Part shown: positions 1 through 5,323 of the stretch, one piece after another | How positions within the stretch are numbered: the stretch's first letter is position 1 | How the letters are laid out: each line of letters begins with the position of its first letter | DNA from: an uncultured Tolumonas sp. | GTDB lineage: Bacteria; Pseudomonadota; Gammaproteobacteria; Enterobacterales; Aeromonadaceae | Direction of reading: 5' to 3' | Assembly: GCA_903931645.1 (NCBI GenBank) | Contig: CAIZDF010000083.1 | Coordinates: 1 to 8,572, forward strand | Length of the DNA: 8,572 nucleotides | Notes under the pieces: generated by a model | Told to the model about the DNA's origin: nothing | Seen by the model: the letters and a program-made list of their open reading frames with translations, nothing else | Databases searched by the model: none | Program-made: the position numbers and the translations under genes

Positions 1-2291
1 ATACGCGCACCCACGCGACCGAAAATGCCGTAATAACCTTCTTCGGTCAGTTGGTCACGATCCATTTTGGTTGGTGGTGCGATCCACAGACGGGTATGCA
101 GCTGACCTTTGAACTGGTTCAGCAATTTACCGGCTGCACGGAAGTGACCGATGTTGGTCATGCAAGAACCGATGAACACTTCGTCGATCTTATCGCCCGC
201 AACTGTTGACAGCAGACGCGCATCATCCGGGTCATTCGGCGCACACAGGATCGGCTCTTTGATTTCGTTCATGTCGATTTCAATGATCGCAGCGTATTCT
301 GCATCCGCATCGGCTTCCATCAGTTTTGGATCAGCCAGCCATTCCTGCATCGCGGCGATACGACGCTCGATGGTGCGTTTATCACCGTAACCTTCTGCCA
401 GCATCCATTTCAGCATCACGATGTTGGAATTCAGGTATTCAGCAATTGGCGCTTCATCCAGCTTGATGGTACAGCCTGCAGCAGAACGCTCAGCACTGGC
501 ATCAGCCAGTTCAAATGCCTGTTCCACTTTCAGTTGTGGCAGACCTTCGATTTCCAGAATACGGCCCGAGAAGATGTTTTTCTTACCGGCTTTCTCAACA
601 GTCAGCAGGCCCATCTGAATGGCTTGGTAAGGGATCGCATGTACCAGATCACGCAAGGTGATACCGGGCTGCAATTCGCCTTTAAAGCGCACCAGAACAG
701 ACTCTGGCATATCCAATGGCATCACACCGGTAGCAGCAGCAAACGCCACCAGACCAGAGCCCGCAGGGAAAGAAACACCGATCGGGAAACGGGTGTGAGA
801 GTCACCACCAGTACCGACGGTATCCGGCAGCAGCATACGGTTCAGCCAGCTATGGATAACACCATCGCCCGGGCGCAGTGAAACACCGCCACGGTTCATG
901 ATGAAATCAGGCAGCGTGTGGTGCGTCTGCACATCGACTGGTTTTGGATAAGCCGCCGTGTGACAGAAAGACTGCATCACCAGATCTGCCGAGAAGCCCA
1001 GACAGGCCAGATCTTTCAGCTCGTCACGGGTCATCGGGCCGGTGGTATCTTGCGAGCCCACGGTGGTCATTTTTGGTTCGCAGTAAGTGCCAGGACGAAT
1101 GCCGGCAACACCACAGGCTTTACCGACCATTTTCTGCGCCAGTGTGTAACCTTTACCGGTATCAGCGACTGGTTTCGGACGGTTAAACACATCAGAAGCA
1201 GGCAGGCCCAGCATTTCACGCGCTTTGTCGGTCAGACCACGACCCACGATCAATGGAATACGGCCACCAGCACGCACTTCATCCAGCAGCACGTCGGTTT
1301 TCAGCTCGAAAGTAGCAATCACTTCGTCACTGCCATGTGCAGTCACTTTACCGGCATACGGGTAGATGTCGATGACATCACCGGTGTTCATTTTGCTGAC
1401 ATCCAGCTCGATTGGCAGCGCACCGGCATCTTCCATCGTATTGAAGAAGATTGGCGCAATTTTGCCACCCAGTACGAAACCACCGGCACGTTTGTTTGGC
1501 ACGTTCGGGATGTCATCGCCCATGAACCACAGCACCGAGTTTGTGGCTGATTTACGCGATGAACCTGTACCCACCACGTCACCCACGTACACCAGTGGGA
1601 AACCTTTCTGTTTCAGTGCGTCCAGCGTTTTGATTGGGCCAACCGCGCCTTCTTGATCGGCGGTAATACCTGGGCGGCTGTTTTTCAGCATCGCTAACGC
1701 GTGCAATGGGATATCAGGACGTGACCAGGCATCTTGCGCCGGCGACAGATCGTCGGTGTTGGTTTCACCGGTCACTTTGAAAACGGTCAGGGTGACTTTG
1801 TCAGCCAGTTGCGGACGGTTCAGATACCATTCGGCATTGGCCCATGATTCCATGACCTGTTTGGCATACGCATTACCAGCTTGCAGTTTTTCCTGCACGT
1901 CATGGAAAGAATCAAACAACAGCAAGGTGTGCGACAGTGCTTTCGCCGCAATTGGTGCCAATTTGGCATCATCCAGCAGATCGATCAGCGGTTGAATGTT
2001 GTAGCCACCTTGCATGGTACCCAGCAATTCAGTCGCTTTTTCCGCACTGATCACCGGAGAGGTTACGGTACCTTTGGTTACCGCAGCCAGAAAGCCGGCT
2101 TTGACATAAGCGGCTTCATCGACTCCAGGTGGTACACGATCAGCCAGCAGTTCTAGTAATACGGCTTCTTCGCCTGCCGGTGGGTTTTTCAGTAATTCAA
2201 CCAGCGCGGCAACCTGTTCGGCTGATAATGGTTTTGGCGCAATACCTTGCGCAGCACGTTCTGCAACGTGTTGACGATAGCTTTCTAGCAC
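1..2291 (-). CDS. acnB: Aconitate hydratase B (bifunctional aconitase/2-methylisocitrate dehydratase), 3' end cut by window edge
   Basis: Interconverts citrate and isocitrate in the cytoplasmic TCA cycle with a [4Fe-4S] cluster; AcnB-type enzymes also act on 2-methylisocitrate. The reverse strand reads continuously for 763 codons and then leaves the window. The N-terminus [14 protein letters not shown] matches E. coli AcnB. Visible in order: HEAT-like N-terminal domain (about 1-160), swivel domain with [19 protein letters not shown] near residue 240, [11 protein letters not shown] near 495, and [10 protein letters not shown], whose cysteine is codon 710, the E. coli cluster-ligand position. 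The other two expected ligands (C769, C772) lie beyond the edge, where the protein stops at [12 protein letters not shown]. The start is GTG (2291-2289), preceded by GAGGAG at 6 bases; no ATG fits. I see no frameshift, and codon 710 agreeing with E. coli argues against net indels. No terminator separates it from the upstream lipoprotein gene 126 bases away. Confidence 0.97.
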   Translation of the reverse strand, partial: MLESYRQHVAERAAQGIAPKPLSAEQVAALVELLKNPPAGEEAVLLELLADRVPPGVDEAAYVKAGFLAAVTKGTVTSPVISAEKATELLGTMQGGYNIQPLIDLLDDAKLAPIAAKALSHTLLLFDSFHDVQEKLQAGNAYAKQVMESWANAEWYLNRPQLADKVTLTVFKVTGETNTDDLSPAQDAWSRPDIPLHALAMLKNSRPGITADQEGAVGPIKTLDALKQKGFPLVYVGDVVGTGSSRKSATNSVLWFMGDDIPNVPNKRAGGFVLGGKIAPIFFNTMEDAGALPIELDVSKMNTGDVIDIYPYAGKVTAHGSDEVIATFELKTDVLLDEVRAGGRIPLIVGRGLTDKAREMLGLPASDVFNRPKPVADTGKGYTLAQKMVGKACGVAGIRPGTYCEPKMTTVGSQDTTGPMTRDELKDLACLGFSADLVMQSFCHTAAYPKPVDVQTHHTLPDFIMNRGGVSLRPGDGVIHSWLNRMLLPDTVGTGGDSHTRFPIGVSFPAGSGLVAFAAATGVMPLDMPESVLVRFKGELQPGITLRDLVHAIPYQAIQMGLLTVEKAGKKNIFSGRILEIEGLPQLKVEQAFELADASAERSAAGCTIKLDEAPIAEYLNSNIVMLKWMLAEGYGDKRTIERRIAAMQEWLADPKLMEADADAEYAAIIEIDMNEIKEPILCAPNDPDDARLLSTVAGDKIDEVFIGSCMTNIGHFRAAGKLLNQFKGQLHTRLWIAPPTKMDRDQLTEEGYYGIFGRVGAR

Positions 2292-2375
2292 AATGCACTC
2301 CTCTCTGGAAATTCAGCCCCGCCGCTCATCCCTGAACAGTTGTCAGTAGCTTGGCTGTAAAGCAAACGGGGGATA

Positions 2376-2404
2376 ACTATAGTGAATTTATATGCAAAAT
2401 AGAA
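2376..2404 (-). promoter_or_regulatory. Candidate promoter for acnB
   Basis: On the reverse strand a -10-like TATAGT (2381-2376, 5 of 6 to consensus) is preceded at 17 bases by TTCTAT (2404-2399), a poor -35. It lies about 85 bases upstream of the GTG start in the AT-rich gap after the lipoprotein gene. The -10 is good but the -35 is weak, so this is a candidate only. No clear operator for a known TCA-cycle regulator was recognised here. Confidence 0.35.
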
Positions 2405-2417
2405 ACATAACCGCTGA

Positions 2418-2894
2418 TTAGCAACGGTCTTTCTGTTCCGGAGAACACTCTTTTTTCTGTCCTGGATGCTGCTGTGATGGCGCACTATTATTAAGTTGAA
2501 GTGGCCTGCGCTCTTGACCGTTATTCATTTGAGGCACTGGCTGGTTTCTCGGGGTATCATTCATCCGATGTTCCGGCTGGTTCCTCCGATTATCATCCAT
2601 GCGATGCTCCGGCTGGTTCCTCCGATTATCATCCATGCGATGCTCCGGTTGGTTCCTCCGATTATCATCCATCCGATACGCTGGTTGGTTTCTTCGGTTA
2701 TCATCAAACCGATAGACCGGTTGATACCGCCGATTATCTTCTATCTGGTAGACTGGTTGATACCGTCGGTCATCCTCTACTCGATAGACCCGTCTATAGT
2801 GCTGATCATGCCGATAATACGGATCCTCATAAGCAACACACCCAGTCATCATGGTCAGAACTGCAACCATTACGAAATAAGAACCTATTCTCAT
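2418..2894 (-). CDS. Predicted outer-membrane lipoprotein with 12-residue tandem repeats
   Basis: Not recognised as a named family. The 158-residue product begins with a short hydrophobic signal (residues 5-16) ending in MTGC, an acceptable lipobox, with C19 as the acylated cysteine; V at +2 gives no Asp retention signal, so the outer membrane is expected. From residue 36 to 119 the protein is seven 12-residue repeats, consensus (V/E)(Y/H)RMDDNRRNQP, then a decayed eighth copy (120-131). The units mix Arg with Asp/Glu almost evenly, giving a charged, probably disordered polyampholyte without predicted membrane segments. The last nine residues, CSPEQKDRC, hold two cysteines (150 and 158) that could form a periplasmic disulfide. 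The start has AGGGA 8 bases upstream. Other frames across it are also open, but only this one has a signal peptide and lipobox. Function unknown; a periplasm-spanning linker or surface polyelectrolyte is a guess. Confidence 0.8.
   Translation of the reverse strand: MRIGSYFVMVAVLTMMTGCVAYEDPYYRHDQHYRRVYRVEDDRRYQPVYQIEDNRRYQPVYRFDDNRRNQPAYRMDDNRRNQPEHRMDDNRRNQPEHRMDDNRRNQPEHRMNDTPRNQPVPQMNNGQERRPLQLNNSAPSQQHPGQKKECSPEQKDRC
2502..2789. repeat. 36-bp tandem repeat array inside the lipoprotein gene
   Basis: Eight head-to-tail 36-base units encode the 12-residue repeats; the unit at 2502-2537 is degenerate. Two central units (2575-2610 and 2611-2646) are identical at every base, and copies become more divergent toward both ends. 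That pattern fits recent duplication by slippage or unequal recombination in the middle of an older array. Because 36 is a multiple of three, copy-number change keeps the frame, and stop-free frames appear on the opposite strand as a by-product. Confidence 0.9.
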
Positions 2895-3040
2895 CGGTGT
2901 GTTCCCTAATTATTTTTATTGTTACGTTCTGGTTAAGCATAATCGTTACCGACAGAAAAAACATCCGTCGACAATTAACCAGAAAAAAATTTCGCATTTC
3001 AAAGACATTTTTTGTTCGCACAACACGAAACGTTACCGTG

Positions 3041-3069
3041 TAGTCAGGGAATCCGACGAAAGCTATACT
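3041..3069 (+). promoter_or_regulatory. Probable sigma-70 promoter of the crcB-DUF190 unit
   Basis: TAGTCA (3041-3046, 4 of 6 to TTGACA) lies exactly 17 bases before TATACT (3064-3069, 5 of 6 to TATAAT). Transcription would start near 3076 and give a leader of about 78 bases before crcB. The promoter sits in the 259-base divergent gap 2895-3153 shared with the lipoprotein gene; the rest of that gap is AT-rich, with CGTTACCG occurring twice (2944-2951 and 3031-3038) and no other gene seen. Confidence 0.5.
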
Positions 3070-3124
3070 TAATTCAGCGCTGAAATATCGCTATTTCTCG
3101 GTCAGGTGGTTAGTCATACACATC

Positions 3125-3150
3125 CTGTCCGGTTTTCATATTAAGGACAG
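3125..3150 (+). promoter_or_regulatory. Leader hairpin covering the crcB Shine-Dalgarno site
   Basis: CTGTCC (3125-3130) is the exact complement of GGACAG (3145-3150), with a 14-base AT-rich loop between. The right arm contains most of the Shine-Dalgarno sequence AAGGA (3143-3147), which lies 6 bases before the crcB ATG. Folding would therefore limit ribosome access. A small upstream hairpin (GAAATA 3082-3087 with TATTTC 3092-3097) lies in the same leader. The stem is only six pairs, so the regulatory role is inferred. Confidence 0.4.
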
Positions 3151-3153
3151 TTC

Positions 3154-3540
3154 ATGTTGTATTCGATTTTAGCCATCAGTCTTGGTGCATCTGCCGGTGC
3201 CGTCAGCCGTTGGTTTTTAGGTTTGGGGCTGAATGCGCTGTTCCCCACCATTCCACTGGGCACATTGGCTGCTAATTTACTCGGTGGTTACCTGATCGGT
3301 TTGGCAATCACCTTTTTTGCCGGTAACCCCAGTTTACCACCAGAATGGCGTCTGCTAGTGATCACGGGGTTCCTCGGCGGTTTGACTACCTTTTCAACTT
3401 TTTCCGCCGAAGTTACCACCTTATTACAACAAGGCCGATTAGCTTGGGCAGGCGCCGCGATTTCTGTGCATGTATTAGGTTCGCTGGCGATGACTTTATT
3501 GGGCATGGCATCGATGAACTTATTACAACGTGTGCCTTAG
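3154..3540 (+). CDS. crcB: Fluoride-specific ion channel CrcB/Fluc
   Basis: Inner-membrane channel that lets fluoride leave the cytoplasm; family members work as antiparallel dimers with two pores and a central sodium ion. The 128 residues are normal family length and form four membrane segments (about 3-25, 33-56, 67-90, 97-121). Signature parts are all present: [10 protein letters not shown] (11-20), [14 protein letters not shown] (36-49) with the pore Asn at 41, and [13 protein letters not shown] (72-84) with the two phenylalanines that line the fluoride path at 80 and 83. The ATG is fixed by AAGGA 6 bases upstream. The DUF190 gene follows 9 bases after the stop, and its Shine-Dalgarno site begins right at the crcB stop codon, so translation is likely coupled. 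No residue expected to matter is missing. Confidence 0.96.
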   Translation: MLYSILAISLGASAGAVSRWFLGLGLNALFPTIPLGTLAANLLGGYLIGLAITFFAGNPSLPPEWRLLVITGFLGGLTTFSTFSAEVTTLLQQGRLAWAGAAISVHVLGSLAMTLLGMASMNLLQRVP

Positions 3541-3549
3541 GAGGTGCTT

Positions 3550-3867
3550 ATGCAAGGCTTCAAGCTAACGTTCTTTACACAACAAGACCGTTCTGTACAT
3601 GGTCAGTCACTGGCGTTATGGCTACTCGAACAAGCGAAAGAGATCGGCATTCGTGGCGCGACACTGACGGCTGCCAGTGAAGGTTTTGGCCACGACAAAA
3701 AACTGCATTCTGTGCATTTTTTCGAACTGACCGAGCAACCGCTACAAGTGACCATGGCGGTTACCGCCGAAGAAGCTGAGTTGATGTTTGCATTACTGAA
3801 AAAAGAAAATATCAATATTTTCTATACACAAGCAGCGATTGAATTTGGTATGTCAGGAGAGCGCTGA
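3550..3867 (+). CDS. DUF190 (PII-like fold) protein, crcB partner
   Basis: A 105-residue cytoplasmic protein of the DUF190 family, whose members have a GlnB/CutA-like ferredoxin fold and are often encoded beside crcB; their biochemical role is not established. Visible family features are the opening beta strand with QQDRSVHG (11-18), the helix SLALWLLEQAKEIGIRG (20-36), ATLTAASEGFG (37-47) and an alternating hydrophobic second half consistent with the second beta-alpha-beta unit. The ATG at 3550 is preferred because GGAGG lies 5 bases upstream; a GTG at 3544 is in frame but sits too close to that site. Co-transcription with crcB suggests a sensory or regulatory role in fluoride or ion homeostasis, which is inference from context only. 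Confidence 0.9.
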   Translation: MQGFKLTFFTQQDRSVHGQSLALWLLEQAKEIGIRGATLTAASEGFGHDKKLHSVHFFELTEQPLQVTMAVTAEEAELMFALLKKENINIFYTQAAIEFGMSGER

Positions 3868-3882
3868 ACCAGCAGGTTCGGC
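3863..3882 (+). terminator. Hairpin at the end of the crcB-DUF190 unit, possible 3' end
   Basis: GCTGAACC (3863-3870) pairs with GGTTCGGC (3875-3882) through eight pairs, including one U-G wobble, around the loop AGCA. It spans the DUF190 stop codon and lies between convergent genes. No T-run follows on the plus strand, so it is not a standard intrinsic terminator; it may be a transcript-stabilising stem or a terminator aided by another factor. Confidence 0.35.
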
Positions 3883-3900
3883 CTCCCCTAAAATGAATAT

Positions 3901-4089
3901 TTAATCTTTGAGCCCCATTTTTCTGAAAAACATTTCAGCCGGACAAAATCCGGTGAAAGAGCTTTGAATCATATTCGCCCCGACAAACAAGGTTAACAGC
4001 ACAAACCATGGGCTGAGCCAGTAAGTCAGTGCCACCGAGATTAAAACCATCGCCCCGGCAAAGGCGCGGACTGCTTTATCGACGGTCAT
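3901..4089 (-). CDS. Small DUF2892 (YgaP-type) inner-membrane protein
   Basis: A 62-residue protein matching the DUF2892 domain, the membrane hairpin found at the C-terminus of the rhodanese YgaP and also as free-standing small proteins. It has two hydrophobic segments (about 10-25 and 28-46) separated by SP, then the family hallmark GANMIQSSFTGFCPAE (37-52) with Cys49, and a short charged tail. There is no rhodanese domain attached. The ATG at 4089 has GGAGG 6 bases upstream. It is divergent from the RND efflux pair, and its leader carries the same dyad-plus-Shine-Dalgarno block as the adaptor gene, so shared control is likely. DUF2892 genes are commonly found with sulfurtransferase or sulfide-stress genes; the molecular role of the stand-alone form is unknown. 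Confidence 0.9.
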   Translation of the reverse strand: MTVDKAVRAFAGAMVLISVALTYWLSPWFVLLTLFVGANMIQSSFTGFCPAEMFFRKMGLKD

Positions 4090-4103
4090 GATGTCCCTCC
4101 TTT

Positions 4104-4123
4104 AAATTAGATCTATCTAATTA
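4104..4123 (-). promoter_or_regulatory. Operator-like dyad in the DUF2892 leader
   Basis: AATTAGAT (4105-4112) and ATCTAATT (4115-4122) form a perfect 8-base inverted repeat with a 2-base gap; seen as AATTAGA-N4-TCTAATT it is the same site as the dyad at 4246-4265. It lies directly against the Shine-Dalgarno site of the DUF2892 gene and just downstream of its -10-like element, where a bound repressor would cover the transcription start. Confidence 0.7.
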
Positions 4124-4129
4124 ACTATA
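4124..4129 (-). promoter_or_regulatory. Candidate -10 element of the DUF2892 gene
   Basis: Reverse-strand TATAGT (5 of 6 to consensus) abuts the dyad at 4104-4123. No convincing -35 lies 16-18 bases upstream (17 bases gives GCCCAG). Position relative to the dyad and start codon, more than sequence, supports it. Confidence 0.3.
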
Positions 4130-4202
4130 GCCGTTCCTGCTAAATACTGGGCTTGCCAACCTAAATATTCATCCTGTGTAATTTTTCTCAGCAACCACTA
4201 AC

Positions 4203-4226
4203 GCAACTAAACTAAGTAGTAGTTGC
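4203..4226. promoter_or_regulatory. Inverted repeat in the divergent control region
   Basis: GCAACTA (4203-4209) and TAGTTGC (4220-4226) are exact 7-base complements separated by 10 bases. The site lies upstream of the probable adaptor promoter and differs in sequence from the TTAGA dyads, so it could be a site for a second regulator or chance. Arm spacing of about 17 bases centre to centre does not identify a family. Confidence 0.35.
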
Positions 4227-4229
4227 AAG

Positions 4230-4245
4230 ATATTCATAAGAATAT
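4230..4245. promoter_or_regulatory. Inverted repeat next to the adaptor-side operator
   Basis: ATATTC (4230-4235) and GAATAT (4240-4245) form a 6-base dyad around ATAA, directly adjoining the operator-like dyad at 4246. It overlaps a -10-like TATAAA (4243-4248) for the adaptor gene, whose -35 region (TAGTTG at 17 bases) is poor. It could extend the repressor-binding region. Confidence 0.35.
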
Positions 4246-4265
4246 AAATTAGAATTATCTAATTT
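4246..4265 (+). promoter_or_regulatory. Operator-like dyad in the RND adaptor leader
   Basis: AAATTAGA (4246-4253) and TCTAATTT (4258-4265) are exact complements around ATTA. The right arm plus AAAGGAG (through 4272) repeats, in opposite orientation, the dyad and Shine-Dalgarno block of the DUF2892 leader (15 identical bases, 4258-4272 versus complement of 4097-4111). It most likely binds the same regulator and overlaps the expected transcription start. Confidence 0.7.
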
Positions 4266-4279
4266 AAAGGAGCTGGGTC

Positions 4280-5323
4280 ATGCGCCATTTTCTAGTACTC
4301 CTCATACTTTGTACGGGATCAGTCTGCATGAACGCTGCGGATGCCGAGATGACCCCTGCTGCGCCAGATACACTCACTGTGCAACCATCTCATGTGCCAG
4401 ACTGGTTTGTAATGGATGCCAGAGTCGAGCCGATTGATCAGGGAACAGTTTCAGCGCAGACCAGTGGGCGGGTAAGCGCCATCAGCGTCGATGTGAATGA
4501 TGTGGTGCCCAGTGGTCATCTGTTAGTTGAAATCACCAACACCTCACAAACTGCTGGGCAAGACCAAGCCAAAGCAGCGGTAAAAGCCGCTGAAGTTCGT
4601 TATAACGATGCCGAACGGCAACGGTTACGACTGGTTGATTTAGTCCAAAAAGGCTCCGTTTCCCGCCGCGAATACGACAGTGCCGCCACAGAAGCACAAG
4701 CCGCCGCCAGTGTGCTCAAGCAAGCGCGAGCTGAACTGGTACAAGCCGGCGAAAATCTCGGTTTTACCCGTATCGTTGCCCCCTACGCTGGCGTGGTATC
4801 CGCCCGTCATGTGTCATTAGGTGAAACCGTCAACCCCGGCCAGCCATTACTCAGCGGTTATGCCTTCGAAAACATGCGCGTAGTGGCGTCGCTGCCGGCA
4901 CGTTACGTCAGCCAGTTAAAAGAGACTACGCCGCTACAAATCACCTTTCCTGATGGCCAGGTCATTACACTGCCGCAGCATCAACTATTTCAGTTCGCTG
5001 ATCCGGCCAGCCACAGCTTTACTTTACGGGCGGATCTCCCCAAACAAACCACGCCGGTTTGGCGCAATGGCAGTTGGGTGAAATTAGCCATGCCATTAGA
5101 CACCAAGCCAAAGCTGCTGATCCCAGAAAATGCGGTGTTACGGCAAAACGAATTGTCGGCGGTGTATCTGGCGGAAAAAAATGGTTTTGTGTTACGCCAA
5201 GTGCGGTTAGGCCGCCACTATGACGGGCAAATCGAGATCCTTTCTGGTTTGAACGCTGGTGAAGTGATTGCCAAAGATGCCTATGCGGTTATCGCACGGC
5301 AGGGAGGCCAATATGCGCCCTGA
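4280..5323 (+). CDS. RND efflux periplasmic adaptor (membrane fusion protein)
   Basis: Periplasmic subunit that links an inner-membrane RND pump to an outer-membrane channel. The 347 residues start with a Sec signal (1-22, MRHFLVLLILC then a cut near MNAADA); cysteines 11 and 16 lack a proper lipobox, so it is probably not acylated. Order: first half of the biotinyl-lipoyl domain with VSAQTSGRVSAISVDVNDVV (about 58-77), a short alpha-helical hairpin rich in Ala, Gln and Glu (about 91-155), second lipoyl half with FTRIVAPYAGVVSARHVSLGE (about 160-182), beta-barrel (about 195-270) and membrane-proximal domain (about 275-340). The short hairpin resembles the simpler MdtA-like adaptors. Start is set by AAGGAG 7 bases upstream. 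It overlaps the pump gene by 11 bases, implying coupled translation and a fixed partnership. Substrate cannot be read from it. Confidence 0.93.
   Translation: MRHFLVLLILCTGSVCMNAADAEMTPAAPDTLTVQPSHVPDWFVMDARVEPIDQGTVSAQTSGRVSAISVDVNDVVPSGHLLVEITNTSQTAGQDQAKAAVKAAEVRYNDAERQRLRLVDLVQKGSVSRREYDSAATEAQAAASVLKQARAELVQAGENLGFTRIVAPYAGVVSARHVSLGETVNPGQPLLSGYAFENMRVVASLPARYVSQLKETTPLQITFPDGQVITLPQHQLFQFADPASHSFTLRADLPKQTTPVWRNGSWVKLAMPLDTKPKLLIPENAVLRQNELSAVYLAEKNGFVLRQVRLGRHYDGQIEILSGLNAGEVIAKDAYAVIARQGGQYAP

Noticed and set aside
918..1550. Plus-strand open frame of 210 codons
   Set aside because: It is antisense to well-conserved acnB sequence and has no recognisable protein features.
2502..2789. 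CRISPR array, because the repeat unit is 36 bases
   Set aside because: Units are contiguous with no spacers, drift in sequence, and encode an in-frame protein repeat.
2501..3043. Long open frames on the plus strand (2496-2909 and 2501-3043) across the repeat region
   Set aside because: They arise because the 36-base repeats are stop-free in several frames. They are opposite the lipoprotein gene, which alone has a signal peptide, lipobox and plausible ribosome site.
2950..3153. Fluoride riboswitch upstream of crcB
   Set aside because: I looked for the conserved GGnGAUGG, CCGCC/AACUGCC and CUGAUG elements and found none in this interval.
3544..3549. GTG start for the DUF190 protein
   Set aside because: It overlaps the immediate vicinity of the AGGAGG site (no usable spacing); the ATG at 3550 has proper 5-base spacing.
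4280..4330. Lipoprotein signal in the adaptor (Cys11 or Cys16)
   Set aside because: The residue before each cysteine is Leu or Val, not the Gly/Ala/Ser of a lipobox.
5268..5312. Earlier in-frame ATG start for the RND pump
   Set aside because: The 15 extra codons lie inside the adaptor gene and have no Shine-Dalgarno site, whereas 5313 has GGAGG at 5 bases and gives the usual N-terminus.
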